64,000 nucleotides of DNA from the NCBI RefSeq assembly GCF_021155765.1, contig NC_060107.1, positions 15,796,501 through 15,860,500 on the forward strand, in the 5' to 3' direction. The notes beneath the pieces are model-generated. The model was given only the letters and a program-made list of their open reading frames with translations. It was not told where the DNA came from and made no database searches. A program made the translations under genes and the position numbers. Shown here one piece after another: positions 26,401-39,000 of the stretch. How positions within the stretch are numbered: the first letter of the stretch is position 1; the number at the start of each line of letters is the position of its first letter. This stretch comes from Diprion similis. Taxonomy: Eukaryota; Arthropoda; Insecta; Hymenoptera; Diprionidae.

Positions 26401-29400
26401 ACTTGGGACACGAACAGCTTGGCTTCCGTTATATTGTCATCCACAGAGCACAGTCACAAAGGAAATATCATTAGCACAGACGTAGTGGATGGGCTCAAGG
26501 TGAAAATTGAGGGTGCTGAAGACCCGTTGATGTGAGTTCCACATTACATATCAACTTTTTATTGACATTCCCTTACTTTTTCCCACTATACAAATTTGTA
26601 GAACGTTGGGTGTAAAAAATTAGATTAAAAAATTCTCATTTTACCACCTTGACTGGTTTTCTATTTAAAATAACAATTGCCGTTACTTTTTTTTAACGTA
26701 ACAGTATCAATTTTCTTACAGTCTAGGACCTTTGAACTACGTTAAAGAAGGAAACCGTTATAAGTATGAGTTCGAATTCAACGCAAATACTGATAACGAA
26801 TACATCGTCACACCCTTGTCAGAAATTCTTCTGTTCAGTCCGTCGTCTTTAATTGTTATTGGAGAAAACGATTGCCGGGATAATGCTGCTTCATTTATTG
26901 GTGACATGGGAAAGGTAAGATTTTTTTTCTCACCACTGTAGGGTGAATTACTTTTGAAATCTTATAAGACTCTAAATTAAAAGTTTTTAATGGCTTATTT
27001 TTTTTCCCCAATCCCACTGTTATGATTCTTTGAAATTCTTATCTAAATTTATTCTCGAGTTATAATACTTGGCCTCAAACTCTTGGAAAACCCAATGATT
27101 TTAAAGGACATTTCGCTCCCGAAAATAAGACAGGACTATCATGATAAAAGATAAATTTTTTCAAAAGTAATTAAAAAAAGAAAATTATGTGTATATTATA
27201 TATAAGACATAAGTTCTGAATTAATTTTTTCGTATGAATTTGTTTCAAGGCCCCAAACATGCTTAGTATCCATTCAGTAACTTTTTAAGTAGGAATCTCT
27301 CAAAAATTCATAACTCTGGAACGAATTATTATGGTAATTTAAAAAAAAACCTTCAAATTTTTTTCTGATTTTAAAGATAATGCCTCATATTCAAAATTAT
27401 AAATAATACTTGTTAATGACTGAACAGGTAATAAGTGGCAGTATTCTGCCTCCACTAGACGGAGTGAAAATTCAAATATTTGGTAAAGACAAAACTGCGC
27501 CGGTTCAAACGCTAGTTACTCAATCAGATGGAAATTATAGAGTTGGTCCTCTTGACGGAAAAGTTGATTACAGGTAAAGAAAATGCCACGGAAGTATTTA
27601 CTCGTAATTTGGGTCCACAAAACCTTTGAAGTGAAAATTGAATACAGCTTATTAAACCAATTATTAATTCGATAACTGATTCTTACTTTTGATTAATTTT
27701 CTAGTGTTACTGCAGAAAAAGATGGATATATCATAACAGGGCCTGATGCAAGTGGTCAATTCATGGCCCATAAACTCGCTGAGGTGATTGTGTTTGTCTC
27801 AGATCAAGCCGACAATCAGCCATTACAGGTAAAATAAGTTTCTGTATCTAAAATGTGTGCTTTATCATTCAAAGCCTGTTATTATTAGTCGTTGAAAATA
27901 TATTTAGACATTTGTTATTGCTATCCCTTTCGAAAATTTATCTAGGAAAAAGTCTCTGAATTGGAATTTTCAGAACGAGTCCCAGAATTTAAGTGAAATA
28001 TTACTGAAATATCCAATTTCAAAGCTTTTCACCATAATTTTCAAACCAATTTGTAGAGTCATTTATTGTTAAGTAATCTTTTTCGAAAAATGACCGAAGA
28101 ATTGTTGAGTTTTAATTGTTTGCTATTTGAAAAATTTGATTATTAAAACACTCTTTGGTTTGTAAATTTTCAGGGTGTGCTGTTATCGTTATCCGGGGGA
28201 CAAAATTATCGTAAAAATAGTATAACAGGTGAAGAGGGACAGTTAGTTTTCAATTCCTTGTCTCCTGGTGAATATTACTTGCGGCCAATGATGAAGGAAT
28301 ATCGATTTGATCCCCCGTCAAAGATGATTAATGTGGCAGAAGGGGCAACTGTCAAAGTTGAATTGTCTGGTAACAGAGTTGCATTTAGTGCCTATGGAGT
28401 TGTAACCTCTTTGAACGGACAACCAGAGCAAGGCTTGCTGGTCGAGGCTGTTGGGCAGACGGATTGTGCCTCGTATCAGGAAGAAGCAACAACTGAGGAG
28501 AATGGAAAGTTCCGGATCAGGGGACTTCAACCTTCTGTAAGTGTCTTGCCTCCAATCTCGAATGTAATAGTGCAGGATACCAACTGGTCTCTAAAACTTG
28601 AACACCAGAAAATGTGGTAAAATTGTGTGTAAGTTAGGGAATTTCAACAAATACCTGCAGTTTTTCTTGGAAATTTTACAAAACATGGGATTTGATGCGA
28701 TCAAATTTAACTGTCTTTGTAACTGCTAGTACTTACGACGACTGTTTTTTATTGATGAACTATTCAGTTTTAAGGTTTTTAAAAATTCGAAGTAAGTGTT
28801 GCGAAATGTGATGTGTAGAAGCAAAAATACAGGATAAAAGCGTGAATTCTTTCTGGAGAGTAGAGAAAAGCCAGTGATTTATCAAATTCAAATCGAGTGC
28901 CCACCCTGGTAATAGATGTTCGTTGCTAAGCGAATGTCGTTTTTTATTTCCAGTGTATTTACGCAATCCGTTTGAAGCCTAATGTGGAAGCAAATCTTCA
29001 CATCCAGAGAGCCACGCCAAGCTCTGTGGCCGTTCAAGCAACAGAAGACATCCATGGCATACGTCTGATTGCTTTCCATCCAATTTTGCGAACGGATCTT
29101 TCGGTTCACATTGATGCTGCTCACCCGGAACACTATCGAACGCTGAGGGTGAAGCTGTGCAGAGAAGACATGCCCGATTCACCGATACACGTTGTGAAAT
29201 TGGACACTCAACATGCATCGAAATTGGGGAACAGTTACAGTGCAGGGTTTCTCATTCATTTCCCCCCATTGCAAGCTGACAACAAGAAATACTTTGTGCA
29301 GTTAGAATCGTCGTTGTCACAGACACTGCACAAGTACAAGACCATACCAATATATTTTGAAGCAAATTCATCCTTCAAACACGTCAAGTTATCTTTCCAT

Positions 29401-29661
29401 GCCGAAAGGAAAGTCGACCAAGGTGACGTGAATCAAACCTCTGTGGTCGCATTGCCATTGATCATGCTGGTAGCATTAGCTTTTTTGAATCGTGAAAAAT
29501 TGTGGAACAATCTGACCACTTTAGTCGAAAATTGGACCAAACCCGTGCCAATTTCTAGATCGCCGGTTCAAACTGTTCCCGTCGATCCAAGAGCTGATGA
29601 TATCATCGTTGAGCAGATAATGAACATTAATAAAAGGAAAGTTAAACCGCGGAAAATGTGA
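23416..29661 (+). CDS. NOMO: NOMO (nodal modulator), ER membrane protein of the BOS/translocon complex
   Basis: Complete gene. The fourteen exons are 23416-23561, 23705-23804, 23879-24007, 24146-24312, 24396-24549, 24728-25130, 25216-25492, 25564-25745, 26084-26531, 26722-26914, 27428-27573, 27705-27828, 28174-28536 and 28954-29661. All phases agree, giving 1179 residues against about 1220 in human NOMO. The ATG opens a signal peptide (LIILLFNLYLSVS), followed by DILGCGGFVKSH, the family's N-terminal motif. The lumenal part is a chain of transthyretin/carboxypeptidase-regulatory-like beta-sandwich repeats with recurring turns such as PGEYRLVP, PGKYQLSV, PGQYEVLI and PGEYYLRP. A transmembrane segment near residues 1105-1123 (VVALPLIMLVALAF) and a basic cytosolic tail (KRKVKPRKM) end the protein. 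NOMO works with nicalin and TMEM147 at the multipass translocon and shapes ER. The acceptor at 24728 is chosen by frame. Poly(A) signal at 29767-29772. Confidence 0.96.
23622..23640. repeat. Short interstitial (CCTAA)n tract
   Basis: Three CCTAA units in tandem in the first intron of NOMO, with more scattered units to about 23670. CCTAA/TTAGG is the telomere repeat of most insects. A related mixed tract (CCCTAACCTTAA type) occurs near 31628-31645. Both are too short to mean anything except a micro-insertion or chance. Confidence 0.55.
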
Positions 29662-29766
29662 CTTCAGTGAGCATCGTGATGTGTATATTTTGTGAATTTC
29701 AGTAAACTGAATCTAATGTAGATGAAGTGATGGTCAAAGTTCGTGTAAATGACACCTCACTCCTAG

Positions 29767-29772
29767 AATAAA
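29767..29772 (+). terminator. Polyadenylation signal of NOMO
   Basis: AATAAA lies 106 bases after the NOMO stop codon, and a T/G-containing stretch follows. This is a normal position for a short 3'UTR. Confidence 0.6.
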
Positions 29773-32700
29773 GTTGTAATACCTGTTAAGTACAATTTGC
29801 TCATTATTCATACTTACTGCATTGGTTACAGTCAACGCTGCACCCAGAGAGCTTGGCCAAATGTTGAAACAGAATTCTCATGGCTTGTAACACGAGCACG
29901 GTAAACGCTGGGTTAATTCTAATTATTGGTCTTAGAATGCTGGGAGAGAATTTTCAAATCTGCCTAAGGCTTTCACCTTCAAAATGACATTGAGAATTGA
30001 TAGAGTACTTGAATTTAAGGTGCCGCTGACCTGACTTGAAAATATCAAATCGTGACGTCATAAATACGTGCAGCGCCTCTGAACGTTGAACGGTGAACTA
30101 AGGCCGCTGATTTCATTGGCTTGTTCTGTTAGATCCAACCAATGATGTCAGTTACAGATCGAAACATACTTCTTGTGGACCATAAACGGGTTGCTGTCAC
30201 ATGAAAAACGCGTATACGAATCGAGCCATGTTTACAAAAAAATAACTGATAGTATAAGTTTTCCCGGATAACGTGTGTGCTTTTGTACGTGTGAATCTCC
30301 CTGGCGAGGGTGAAAGAAATTGTGGAACAGTGCAATCAGTGAATATTCAACATGCGGTAGCTCCGATCGGCCATGTTTGTTGTCGCGTGATTTTATTCAC
30401 TTCATCATTCTTTATTATAAAAATTATCAGCGATTTGCCTGAGCAGTGACTGAGATTCACACGTACACTATTATTCAAGCTACGATTTAAAATATTTCCA
30501 AATAAGATTCATACTCTCGTTATCGCAGGATTCGTATAGGCTTTTTCACCCAATTTCCCCGCTTCTGACGTCACGAAATATATATATGACATGCCAGGTC
30601 AGCGGGGCCTTAAGCGCGTCCTGTTTCATTCTTTTTGAAAATGTCAATTTCTTGGTTTCATTATCAAGTAAAAGGTAAAATCCATTTTATGGCTTCAGAT
30701 GAATTTACAAATCTTTGCTAAACATTCCAAATGAAATTTCAAGGTGCTGCTTATATTTGCATTTCACACTGTGACCGTATTGGGATTTTTATATTCATGA
30801 GACGCCATCTAGCGCTAGAAAGTATCAATCAGTATCGACTTAGTGCAATGATATTGTGAATGATACTTTAAGTGTCATTATAGCGACTTATTGCGACGAG
30901 ATATCGTTTAAATTTATGACGATTGCTCCAACGGTTGCTCAGGTAAACAATTGCTATCAGATTGTAATGCGTAAGCATTAAATTTTAGCAGGCGACGGAT
31001 CATGGAGTCAAAAAATTCACTCTGTATAATCATTTTTCGATGAGTGTGAAGTTACAGCATCAGTCAAGGTGATGAGCGCTATTATAACGTTAGTCAGGAA
31101 CTCTAGGTTCAGGTATCACCCATCCGTACGTGTGACACACAGTATTTTTTCCGACATCACTGAAAAAAGTATGATTTAAGAAGCAAAGAAAGTGTCACTA
31201 TGTCAGTACGTAAAATTGTGTTTAGGTAACTTACGCTCAACGACACAATGCTTAAAATTAAGTTATTTGAAATGCGTATGCGCCAAAGTAAGCCTAGTAT
31301 GTAAGATCGAGTATTTTAGTTGTGTGCATGTGCCAAGGTCATTTTATCGAACTGTACGGAAATTATATACTTTGCGCACGCTCCTCAGGCTTCAAAAACA
31401 GAATTTGCCAAGTGGTGTTTGAAAAAGGTTAAAAAGCAGCTAAAGCGGTGACCTAATGATCTAGTGTGACGTCTAATGCTGGATTTTCACGGGCAGCAGC
31501 TTCAGTATTTTGTGTATAATTCTTCACCAACAGGAATGCCAATAAAATACGACATTCGCATTTAGTGTACTGTACATTAGGTGGCACCATTCTGATTTAA
31601 GCATCGTCTACAATGAGGTCTTTAACCTTAACCCTAACCTTAAAAACTAAATCTGATATCCCTTATTTGTTCCAAATACGATATGGCTTCAAGTCAACAA
31701 TTTTGATTCACTTAGTTTGTCAAAATGATTTAGTCAAGCCAATTCCTTGATACAATTGAAAGCGTTCTTGTCGCGATCTAGTAACGTATTGATACGAGTG
31801 AACCTCTTGATGTGTTTTCGGAATTGAGTCAACTAAATATCATTTCATTCGATGTTTATGTATTGTTCCTCCGAGTCGCATGTTTGTTGACAGAAACAAT
31901 TAGGTACTTTGAATAAAATAAGTGCATAAACCTAGCCAACAAAAAATTTACATCCATCGAATGCTACACTTTGTTTGGCAGTAACTGGTTGAATCAGTTG
32001 CACTAACTAATTGTTTACGTGGTAGAAGAAACACCACATGCTTTGAAACAAGTAAAGAATATATTCATCGTAAACATTAGTATAATAGTACTATAAATGG
32101 CCACTAGGTGGTGGACTCTCTCGCTACGGAAATCGCCTTCTGAGATAGTTATACAGACCGTGCGCAGGATCGACGAAAGCGCCAATCCAACCAGGTTAGT
32201 GTCAACTGACGGCCATTTTCCCGCGTTCACGCCAATGACTCAGCCAATCATAAACTTCCGCGGATACGCGATGACACGAAATTAACCAATCGTTTTGAAA
32301 TGCTCTGTCGCATAAGGACAGCAAATAACGGTTGACTCGGTATGTCTCAAACTATTATAACAACTGATAGCGCAACAATTAACCTTCAGATTTCATTCAC
32401 TGAGGGGCGGCATTTTTTCGGTACAAGTATTTGTTTTTTCCGAAAAATATGTTAACAAAATATGACACATGTTCATTTTCTACTTTTACTCATACAACAA
32501 TAAGTTTCCGGGTCTTACCCATTAAATATCGAGTAAATCCCACAAAATTTGATACAACAATTTCATATTGTTAAAGGAAAATGATTGAGGTACGTTCAAT
32601 CAAATTTTTAGTAATTTCAATTACACATTTTCTAGAGACAAAATCCACATTATCGCAAGGAATTCACGCCGCGTTATCTTGAATAAATTGATAGTCGGCA

Positions 32701-33504
32701 TGATCATTCAAAGTCTTCATTCAATTCTATATTAACTTCCACAAGCATTTCGTACAATAAAAATATTTTGTTGAATTAAGTATGTATTGTGTTCGTCGCA
32801 TTTGACCATAGCATTTAGTTAAATCAAACGAATATCACTTGGCTCAAATAATCCTTTCCCTTCGTGTATGGGTCCGTTGTCTTATCATTTTCCTCCTTGC
32901 TTTGCCTTTAGTATGTCGGAAGTTCGACGGCGTTGAGTTAAAAATATCAGAAATCTCTTATCCTTCAAATGTTGACATCTTTGGTTCCATTCTTCCGACA
33001 GACTGAACTCATAATTTCAAAGCGTCTGAAATGTACTTTCAGCTCAACGTACTCGACTTACCAATGCCGTCAAAATTGTTGTGAAAACTTATATTATTTA
33101 AATTCGATTTTCAGAATAAGAACGCGCCTACAAAATTTCCGATAATAATTTAGTGTAGTCGTTGATCAATTCTTTTTAGAAACTTGTAATTTTCCAACGA
33201 AAGTCAACCGGAAACTGTTCAAAAACAGCAATCGATGATAGGTGGGTTATACAGAAACATACAAGCTTTGAAAACTTTCCAAAACGATTTATTTCATGTT
33301 ACAGAATAATATTACCAATTTGTCGTATATTATATATCGATGTTTACTGATCTGCATGACGTGATTTACTTGCAAACAAATGCCGTTGCCGAGTATTGTA
33401 CTTTCTCATTCCACCACGAGCAAATAGTTGATCAAAGTGCCTAGGAATGGAAACTCGCATCCCATTGGCGATTCAATGTCACATGCCAACGGTGGTGGAG
33501 TTAC
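29773..33504. other. Gene-free stretch, probably intron of the minus-strand membrane-protein gene
   Basis: No coding exon can be supported on either strand except the dispersed repeat at 31103-31420. If the cysteine-rich exon at 33505 belongs to the gene ending at 16191, this whole stretch and NOMO lie inside one of its introns. Confidence 0.45.
31103..31420. repeat. Dispersed repeat, copy 2, with decayed palindromes
   Basis: Same family and orientation as 17890-18175. The two palindromes are degraded here (GCGTATGCGCC and GTGCATGTGCC). Short frames in both copies read similarly (a run like CKIEYFSCVHVP beside CKVEHFGCAHAP), but stops and gaps argue against coding. Confidence 0.7.
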
Positions 33505-33586
33505 CAAATCTTGGCACACTTGCCGATACACATGTAGCAGGAAGTAAGTCTCAGGCCAGGCTCACAGCTCTCGTAGACCGCCAAAA
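33505..33586 (-). CDS. Isolated cysteine-rich exon, probably upstream part of the membrane-protein gene
   Basis: Between an acceptor (TTTCTCACAG) and a donor (GTAACT) one frame stays open for the whole 82 bases. It reads AVYESCEPGLRL then TSCYMCIGKCAKIW, with four closely spaced cysteines typical of a secreted domain. The strand matches the gene at 16191-21595 and the cysteine style suits its extracellular part. The exon ends in phase 2, whereas the 21595 exon needs phase 1, so at least one exon or another splice site is missing between them. Linking the two is an inference; the exon could belong to another gene. Confidence 0.4.
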
Positions 33587-35483
33587 CTGTGAGAAATGAT
33601 AGTAATACTTATTTATGAGCGTCATATTGAGATCCAAAGTATGGGTAGGTGAAAACAATATGGCGTCGCCTTGGGTGACCAGCTGATCGTATCAGCCTCT
33701 GTTTTAGCTAAATTATGCGATCATGGAGACTACACAGTCTCCATATATGCGATGATAAAGGCACAGAAAACTCCGAGGAAGCAGCCACACTTTTTTTTGT
33801 TATAATGAGTTGAGAAAGAGGAAAATGGCAGTCGAAAAACGACTTTTGTGATTACCGGTGAGCCGCCGAGCGCGCAGCAAACCTTCTACCATTCGATGGC
33901 ATATTTATATATTTTTTCCTCGTTTTTTTCAGCACCAAGAAAAATTTTGTCGAATTACGACTCAATTGTGAAGAACGTATGCTGCAATGATGGCGTATTA
34001 CTATTAAAAATGAGGACTATTTTCCCGAACGCTCTGTATTATTAAACAAGTATTTAATGAAAAACAGAAAAAGAAAAAACAAAACGTGTACAACAATGAA
34101 AATGTAGTAACATATTAATAACATAACATATTAATAACATAAATTCTTATCATTTAGATCAGGGAAATCAGCATATCATATTAATGTGGAAGAATTAGTG
34201 AGTAACAAATTGCAAGCGAATTATATACTTCAAAGTCATCATGAGAAAAATATATCCAAATCACTTTGCAGAAGGGAACGAAAGCGAGCGATTGACTGCA
34301 GGATATAAGTATAACCAATCGCGTCGGGTAGAAAGGCATTAAAACGTGAAACAATGTGCGACCTTGACCGAGGTTCTGCGTCTGCGACCACGGGATACAC
34401 TGTCTGGCAAACTTTAAGTAGATTATTTGCACACACCCTTGCTGTATGCACTCCATTGCATCGTAACAGTTAGGGCGATTGGAACGAAACTCGTTATTAC
34501 CAAATATTTGCCTCTTTATCCCAATATTATAAAATTCTCAATCATTACTTATAGCTACATATTTATATATTATATGTACATACATACTGTGCACATAATC
34601 TATCAAATTATACACCCACGAATTTTTTCCAAAGTTCTAATTCGTAACGCTATAATTTTTTCTCTTAATCGCTCTGCACTATTGAATTATAATAATTTCA
34701 CTTTGCAACTTTCAACTGATTGCAAATGTCTGAAAAAATGTGAAGTAAATGTTTTTAAATGAACTCAATGATCAGAAAAGCCTTTTTGTAAAAAAAAATT
34801 TCATATATACTACGTATACATAAATTTATTTATCGACGTTCAGTCGATACAGAAAATCTAATTACTATAACATATAGTAATTTGTTTCTTCTAAAATATC
34901 ATAAAAACCACTGAAATGCTTTCTGTAAAATTTCTTGAACTAATCTGAGAAATTCTATGAATTGTAAATAGAGTGGCTAGAGAATTTCCGTGAAATTTGA
35001 TGTAATAAGTAATTTGGGGTACTATAAAAAAATATAAACTGTCCCGACAGAATTTCAGTACAATCAAATCTGGGCCGAGGCACAATTTAGATATAGCAAA
35101 TTATCGTTTTGCAGAAAAACTCGGCACTCGATTTAAGCCTGATTTTTGTTAAATCGGTATACGAGCGAGGAAAATTCTAAAATATCTTTGGAATTGTGAT
35201 TTTTTTTTGTCATTACGGAATTCAATTTTACAGTCTATTGAAGTTAAAATTTTTCGCCACGACATGCTTGAGACTCGAATGAAATTATAGCATTTACATG
35301 GGCAAGACTTCATTATTTTATTTTTAGAATGATTGAAGATTAAAGATGTATTGAAAAAAACACATACGCCTTAGACTCGGGTTGGTAAAATAGTGTTATA
35401 TTAGAATTAACGAATATCGTTATATTATAATTTATACGTTTTGTAATGTAGCTCTAAAATTTCGAAAAAGTATGAATGCTCAC
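33587..35483. other. Gene-free stretch, probably intronic
   Basis: AT-rich with short frames on both strands. Part of a dispersed repeat with AATATGGCG and CAGCTGATCG lies at 33657-33700. A signal-peptide exon for the membrane protein would be expected here or nearby, but I could not find one. Confidence 0.4.
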
Positions 35484-35990
35484 CTGCACAGAACCGTTTT
35501 TGCTTCCAGTGGGATACTTCCGACAGTTGTTCGGAGAGAAACTTTGACCAAAAGCTTCTAGCCGAAAAATTCCTATCGCACTGGCCATTTCACTCGCACG
35601 AGGAGCCGGATAAAGATTTATAAAGTAAATAATCGGCGTGTCGCGCAGAACGAAAGGACGAGTTTTCTTTTCCCTTCAACTTTTCTTCGCCCTCGGGAAT
35701 AGATTGTGAAAATTTAACCGCGATCAGGTTGATATGCATACAAATACTGTATAAACTCAGATGCAGTGAAGACAGAGGCGAATTCAATTCCGAAGGCTGT
35801 TTTATCGCTGTACGAGGAGCGACGCGACGCCCGACGGAAGGCGGCAAGAGGCAACAGGTGAATCAAGGACCCGTCCGTCTGTGGCTGCAGCGTCTCCGCA
35901 TCCTGGAGTCGTCTACAATCCACAACCGGTGGGGCAGTAGCGCAGCGCGAGAATCGCCGACTATTAATCATAAAAGGATGTGGTCCTGAG
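35484..35990 (-). other. Candidate leader exon and promoter region (minus strand)
   Basis: The region 35480-36010 is distinctly GC-richer than its surroundings. On the minus strand it ends in a strong donor (CAG|GTGAGC at 35484). An ATG at 35588 opens 35 codons to that donor, but the phase does not match the exon at 33586 and no signal peptide is visible, so it is more likely a 5'UTR exon. I take it as a possible first exon of the membrane-protein gene; the outer limit is approximate. Confidence 0.25.
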
Positions 35991-36010
35991 GCCAACTTGC
36001 AGCCGCCGCC

Positions 36011-39000
36011 CCCCTGGCAAAAAACACTTCCAACAACTTTAAAAAAACTTTTCAATTCACTGAGAATAAGAATTTCATAAAGGTTTTCATAGTGTTACTA
36101 ACAAATCTCTTAACAAATTTTTATAATTTACTAGGAATTTTTTTATACGTAAAAATACCGCAATTTTGAAATGCAGGAAATTCATTTCGACTGATTGATT
36201 GATATTTGTTGGAAATTTCTCTAAAAATACTAGAACACAGATTCTTTCGTATTTGTGATACAAATCGAAGTTTTGAAAAAATATAAGTTTTCTAAAGTTC
36301 TTGGTAAAATTTTTACCAATAACGACTTTATCAGAGTAGCCAGAGAGATGGAAACTCGAAGTTTACTGTATTTGCGGTGGGAACAGGAGTTCGAAATAAA
36401 TACTTCATTGCAGTTATTCGCAGAAATTCAATAGATTTTTATCTCCAACTCGACTTGGGCAGAAATAATGAAAAAGACGACAACTCGACGTTTTTTAGAT
36501 TTTCAACAGAAGAAAAGTCCCGATAAATATTACTTCTTTTGAGGCGTTCTCTAGAATGCCTCGGAATTCCTCTGAGTAATTGAAACTTTTCTACAAATAA
36601 TACAAAATTTTTCTAAGAACCGTGTGAAAACATGCGGTAATATGTTTCGGAGATATTTCGAAAAAAATGATGAGAAATTTCCGAGAATCCTTTTCATCAG
36701 GGCCGGCTTGACTGCAGGCGACATTGGCCACTGCCCAGTGCAGTTGTCCGACGGCTTTGGTCCATCGGAAAAATAGAAGATGCAGTCGAGGGGAAACCGG
36801 TTTCATGGGGGTAGACTGTTCCTCGCTCGAGTTATCTGTCTGCAGCCTACGGCCCGAGTCGAGACCCTGCTGCACTGCATCCAATACAGGCTCTTCAAAC
36901 TTGGATTCAATCATTTGTTTTACAGAATTGTCACAATACTTGCAATCGGTCGAATTGCTCATATTACAGGCCTCGGAAATATCCTGGAATTCATAAAATT
37001 GTGTTCTTTGTCTTTTGGAAATAATTACAAGACCCTAAAATCTATAAGTGAATTAATCGAATAAGCTGTAAATAGATAATATTACTGAAGGATTTCTGAA
37101 ATTTTTTAAGCCTAAAACTACAATATTGCAGCTGTAATAGCAATATCGAAATATCGTGGCAATGTTTCTGAGAGTGGGTAATGCACATTACAATCAAGGC
37201 TTGTTTCAATTTTCAACATTGGCGACCGTATCGTGTAGCCGCAGTTCGTCGAGCTGTTAAAGGCGAGTTGGCTGGACGAGTGGCAAATTCTTCAGGCCTG
37301 CTGAAAAAATCTTGCTGTCTGTATACAGGGTGTCCCGTTAAAGGGGTTTCGTCCTCGCGACAAGGTCGTTCTTCGTTTTACACGTAGACACGGAATTATG
37401 TGTCTTGTATGCACTGAGACTGTAAAAATGTTGCGACCATTGCTGCGGTACTTGTTCTTATGGAAATCAAGGACACGGATTTGCAATGCTGCTCTAATTA
37501 TATTATGCGTTATATATGGCCACTTAGGTACCCTTTTAGGACCTTGTACAACGATTTTCAATCTACAATTAAAGCAGAATCATGTGTTGAATTTTATTGT
37601 TCTTATGGAGAAGATATCGAGCAGAAATATTTCTATGAATGTACTCAGAATATAAATTCTCGCTCTGAAGAGCGGGCGATTTCCAGAGTTTCTGTAGAAA
37701 CACTAGTTTTGAAAGAAATTTAGTTATGGATCCAGTAACTTCAGAATTTCTTGAAATCCTTCGGTAATATCATCAGAATCCTTCAAACGCTTTCCATTAA
37801 TAATACAGATTTTTAGCCTTAATTGTTCGAATACACGGTATATTTCTGCGGAATTTCTAATAAAAAGAACAGCAATATCTGAAAATTTTTCTCTCCGCGG
37901 TCAAAAGTCCGAACTTTTGCAGAAGTGCAGCAGAACGTTGAAAGCTTGATGAAAGTTGTAAATTTCGATGGAATTCGTGAAGAATATATAGATTGTCTCT
38001 ATAATGTACGTTTATGCCCCGGACAGAGTATTTTATCAAAGGGCGAACTGACGGGAATCACGCATGATTCCACCGTGGAAGACAAAAATGAGTAAATCAA
38101 TCGGTGCCAAAAAACGCACGTCACATGCAACAGAATAACTGTGTGGACGTGTTTCAGGTGGCTCTAAAACTCGATGAATTCGAATTCTTTCTTAGAGTTT
38201 CAAAATTCAAAATGGCGGATTTAATGCCAGACGTTCGACCGCAGCCTTGAAATGGTCGCAACCTTTTATCAGCATCCCATTGGTCTTTTCCAGTCAACTC
38301 CCAACTTTGGTTGGATAAATGTCTGGTCTTGAATGCGTGGAACTAAATCTAGCAAAAACCATTCGCGAGATTCGATGCATTCCTACTTCAGTCACAAGTG
38401 GAATCACAAGTCGAGTGACTGTCTTCCATCTCACTTCAGTACAGTGGCGTAGCATGGTGGCGCCCTTGACTCAAAGGACAAGCCGAAGTCGACACTGCTG
38501 CATCAAAGGCACAGGCAAGACACAAATTCATGGCCGCCATACCTACCACTTTGGATATATCTACTATACTAAAGTATACAGTAGTCGTTTACTTTATACC
38601 TATGTCGAGAGAATATTCTCATCAGAGTTTCACAACCCCGTCTTGGGCTTCGCTGCTCTGCAAGCAACCGACACCTGTAGCAGGTTCCATGTGAACGAAC
38701 GGAAGATCAAAGTCAAGCAGGAAGAAGATATCACATTATCGATGCGGATATTAAATTATCTTTGGTGAAAAAAAAAGATTAGAAATTTCTTATCGTTGTT
38801 GTTGGAAATTTTCAAAGATATAAAATGTTTTTGGACACGGATATATGGACAAGTTCATCAATTATTGTGATGACGTTTCAGGCATTTCAAGATACTCTAG
38901 AAAGTTTCTGGAAAGAGCACAGATTCTTTGCAAAAATTTTCTGTTAATAATCACAAAAACTTCGGGATTTTACGTTTTTGACTATTTTTGATTATATCGT

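Noticed and set aside
34181-34456. Minus-strand frames of 91 and 70 codons considered as a signal-peptide exon of the membrane protein
   Set aside because: Two frames are open together, the hydrophobic run is not at the N-terminus, and the splice phases do not link to the 33505-33586 exon.
36591-36962. 123-codon minus-strand frame beginning MSNSTDCKYCDNS
   Set aside because: Adjoins a hAT-like terminus and ends in AT-rich low-quality sequence. Could be a transposon scrap, but there is not enough to call a gene.
38319-38768. 149-codon open frame on the plus strand
   Set aside because: No recognisable domain, overlaps a transposon-end-like string (CAGTGGCGTAGC), and has amino-acid composition typical of non-coding sequence.
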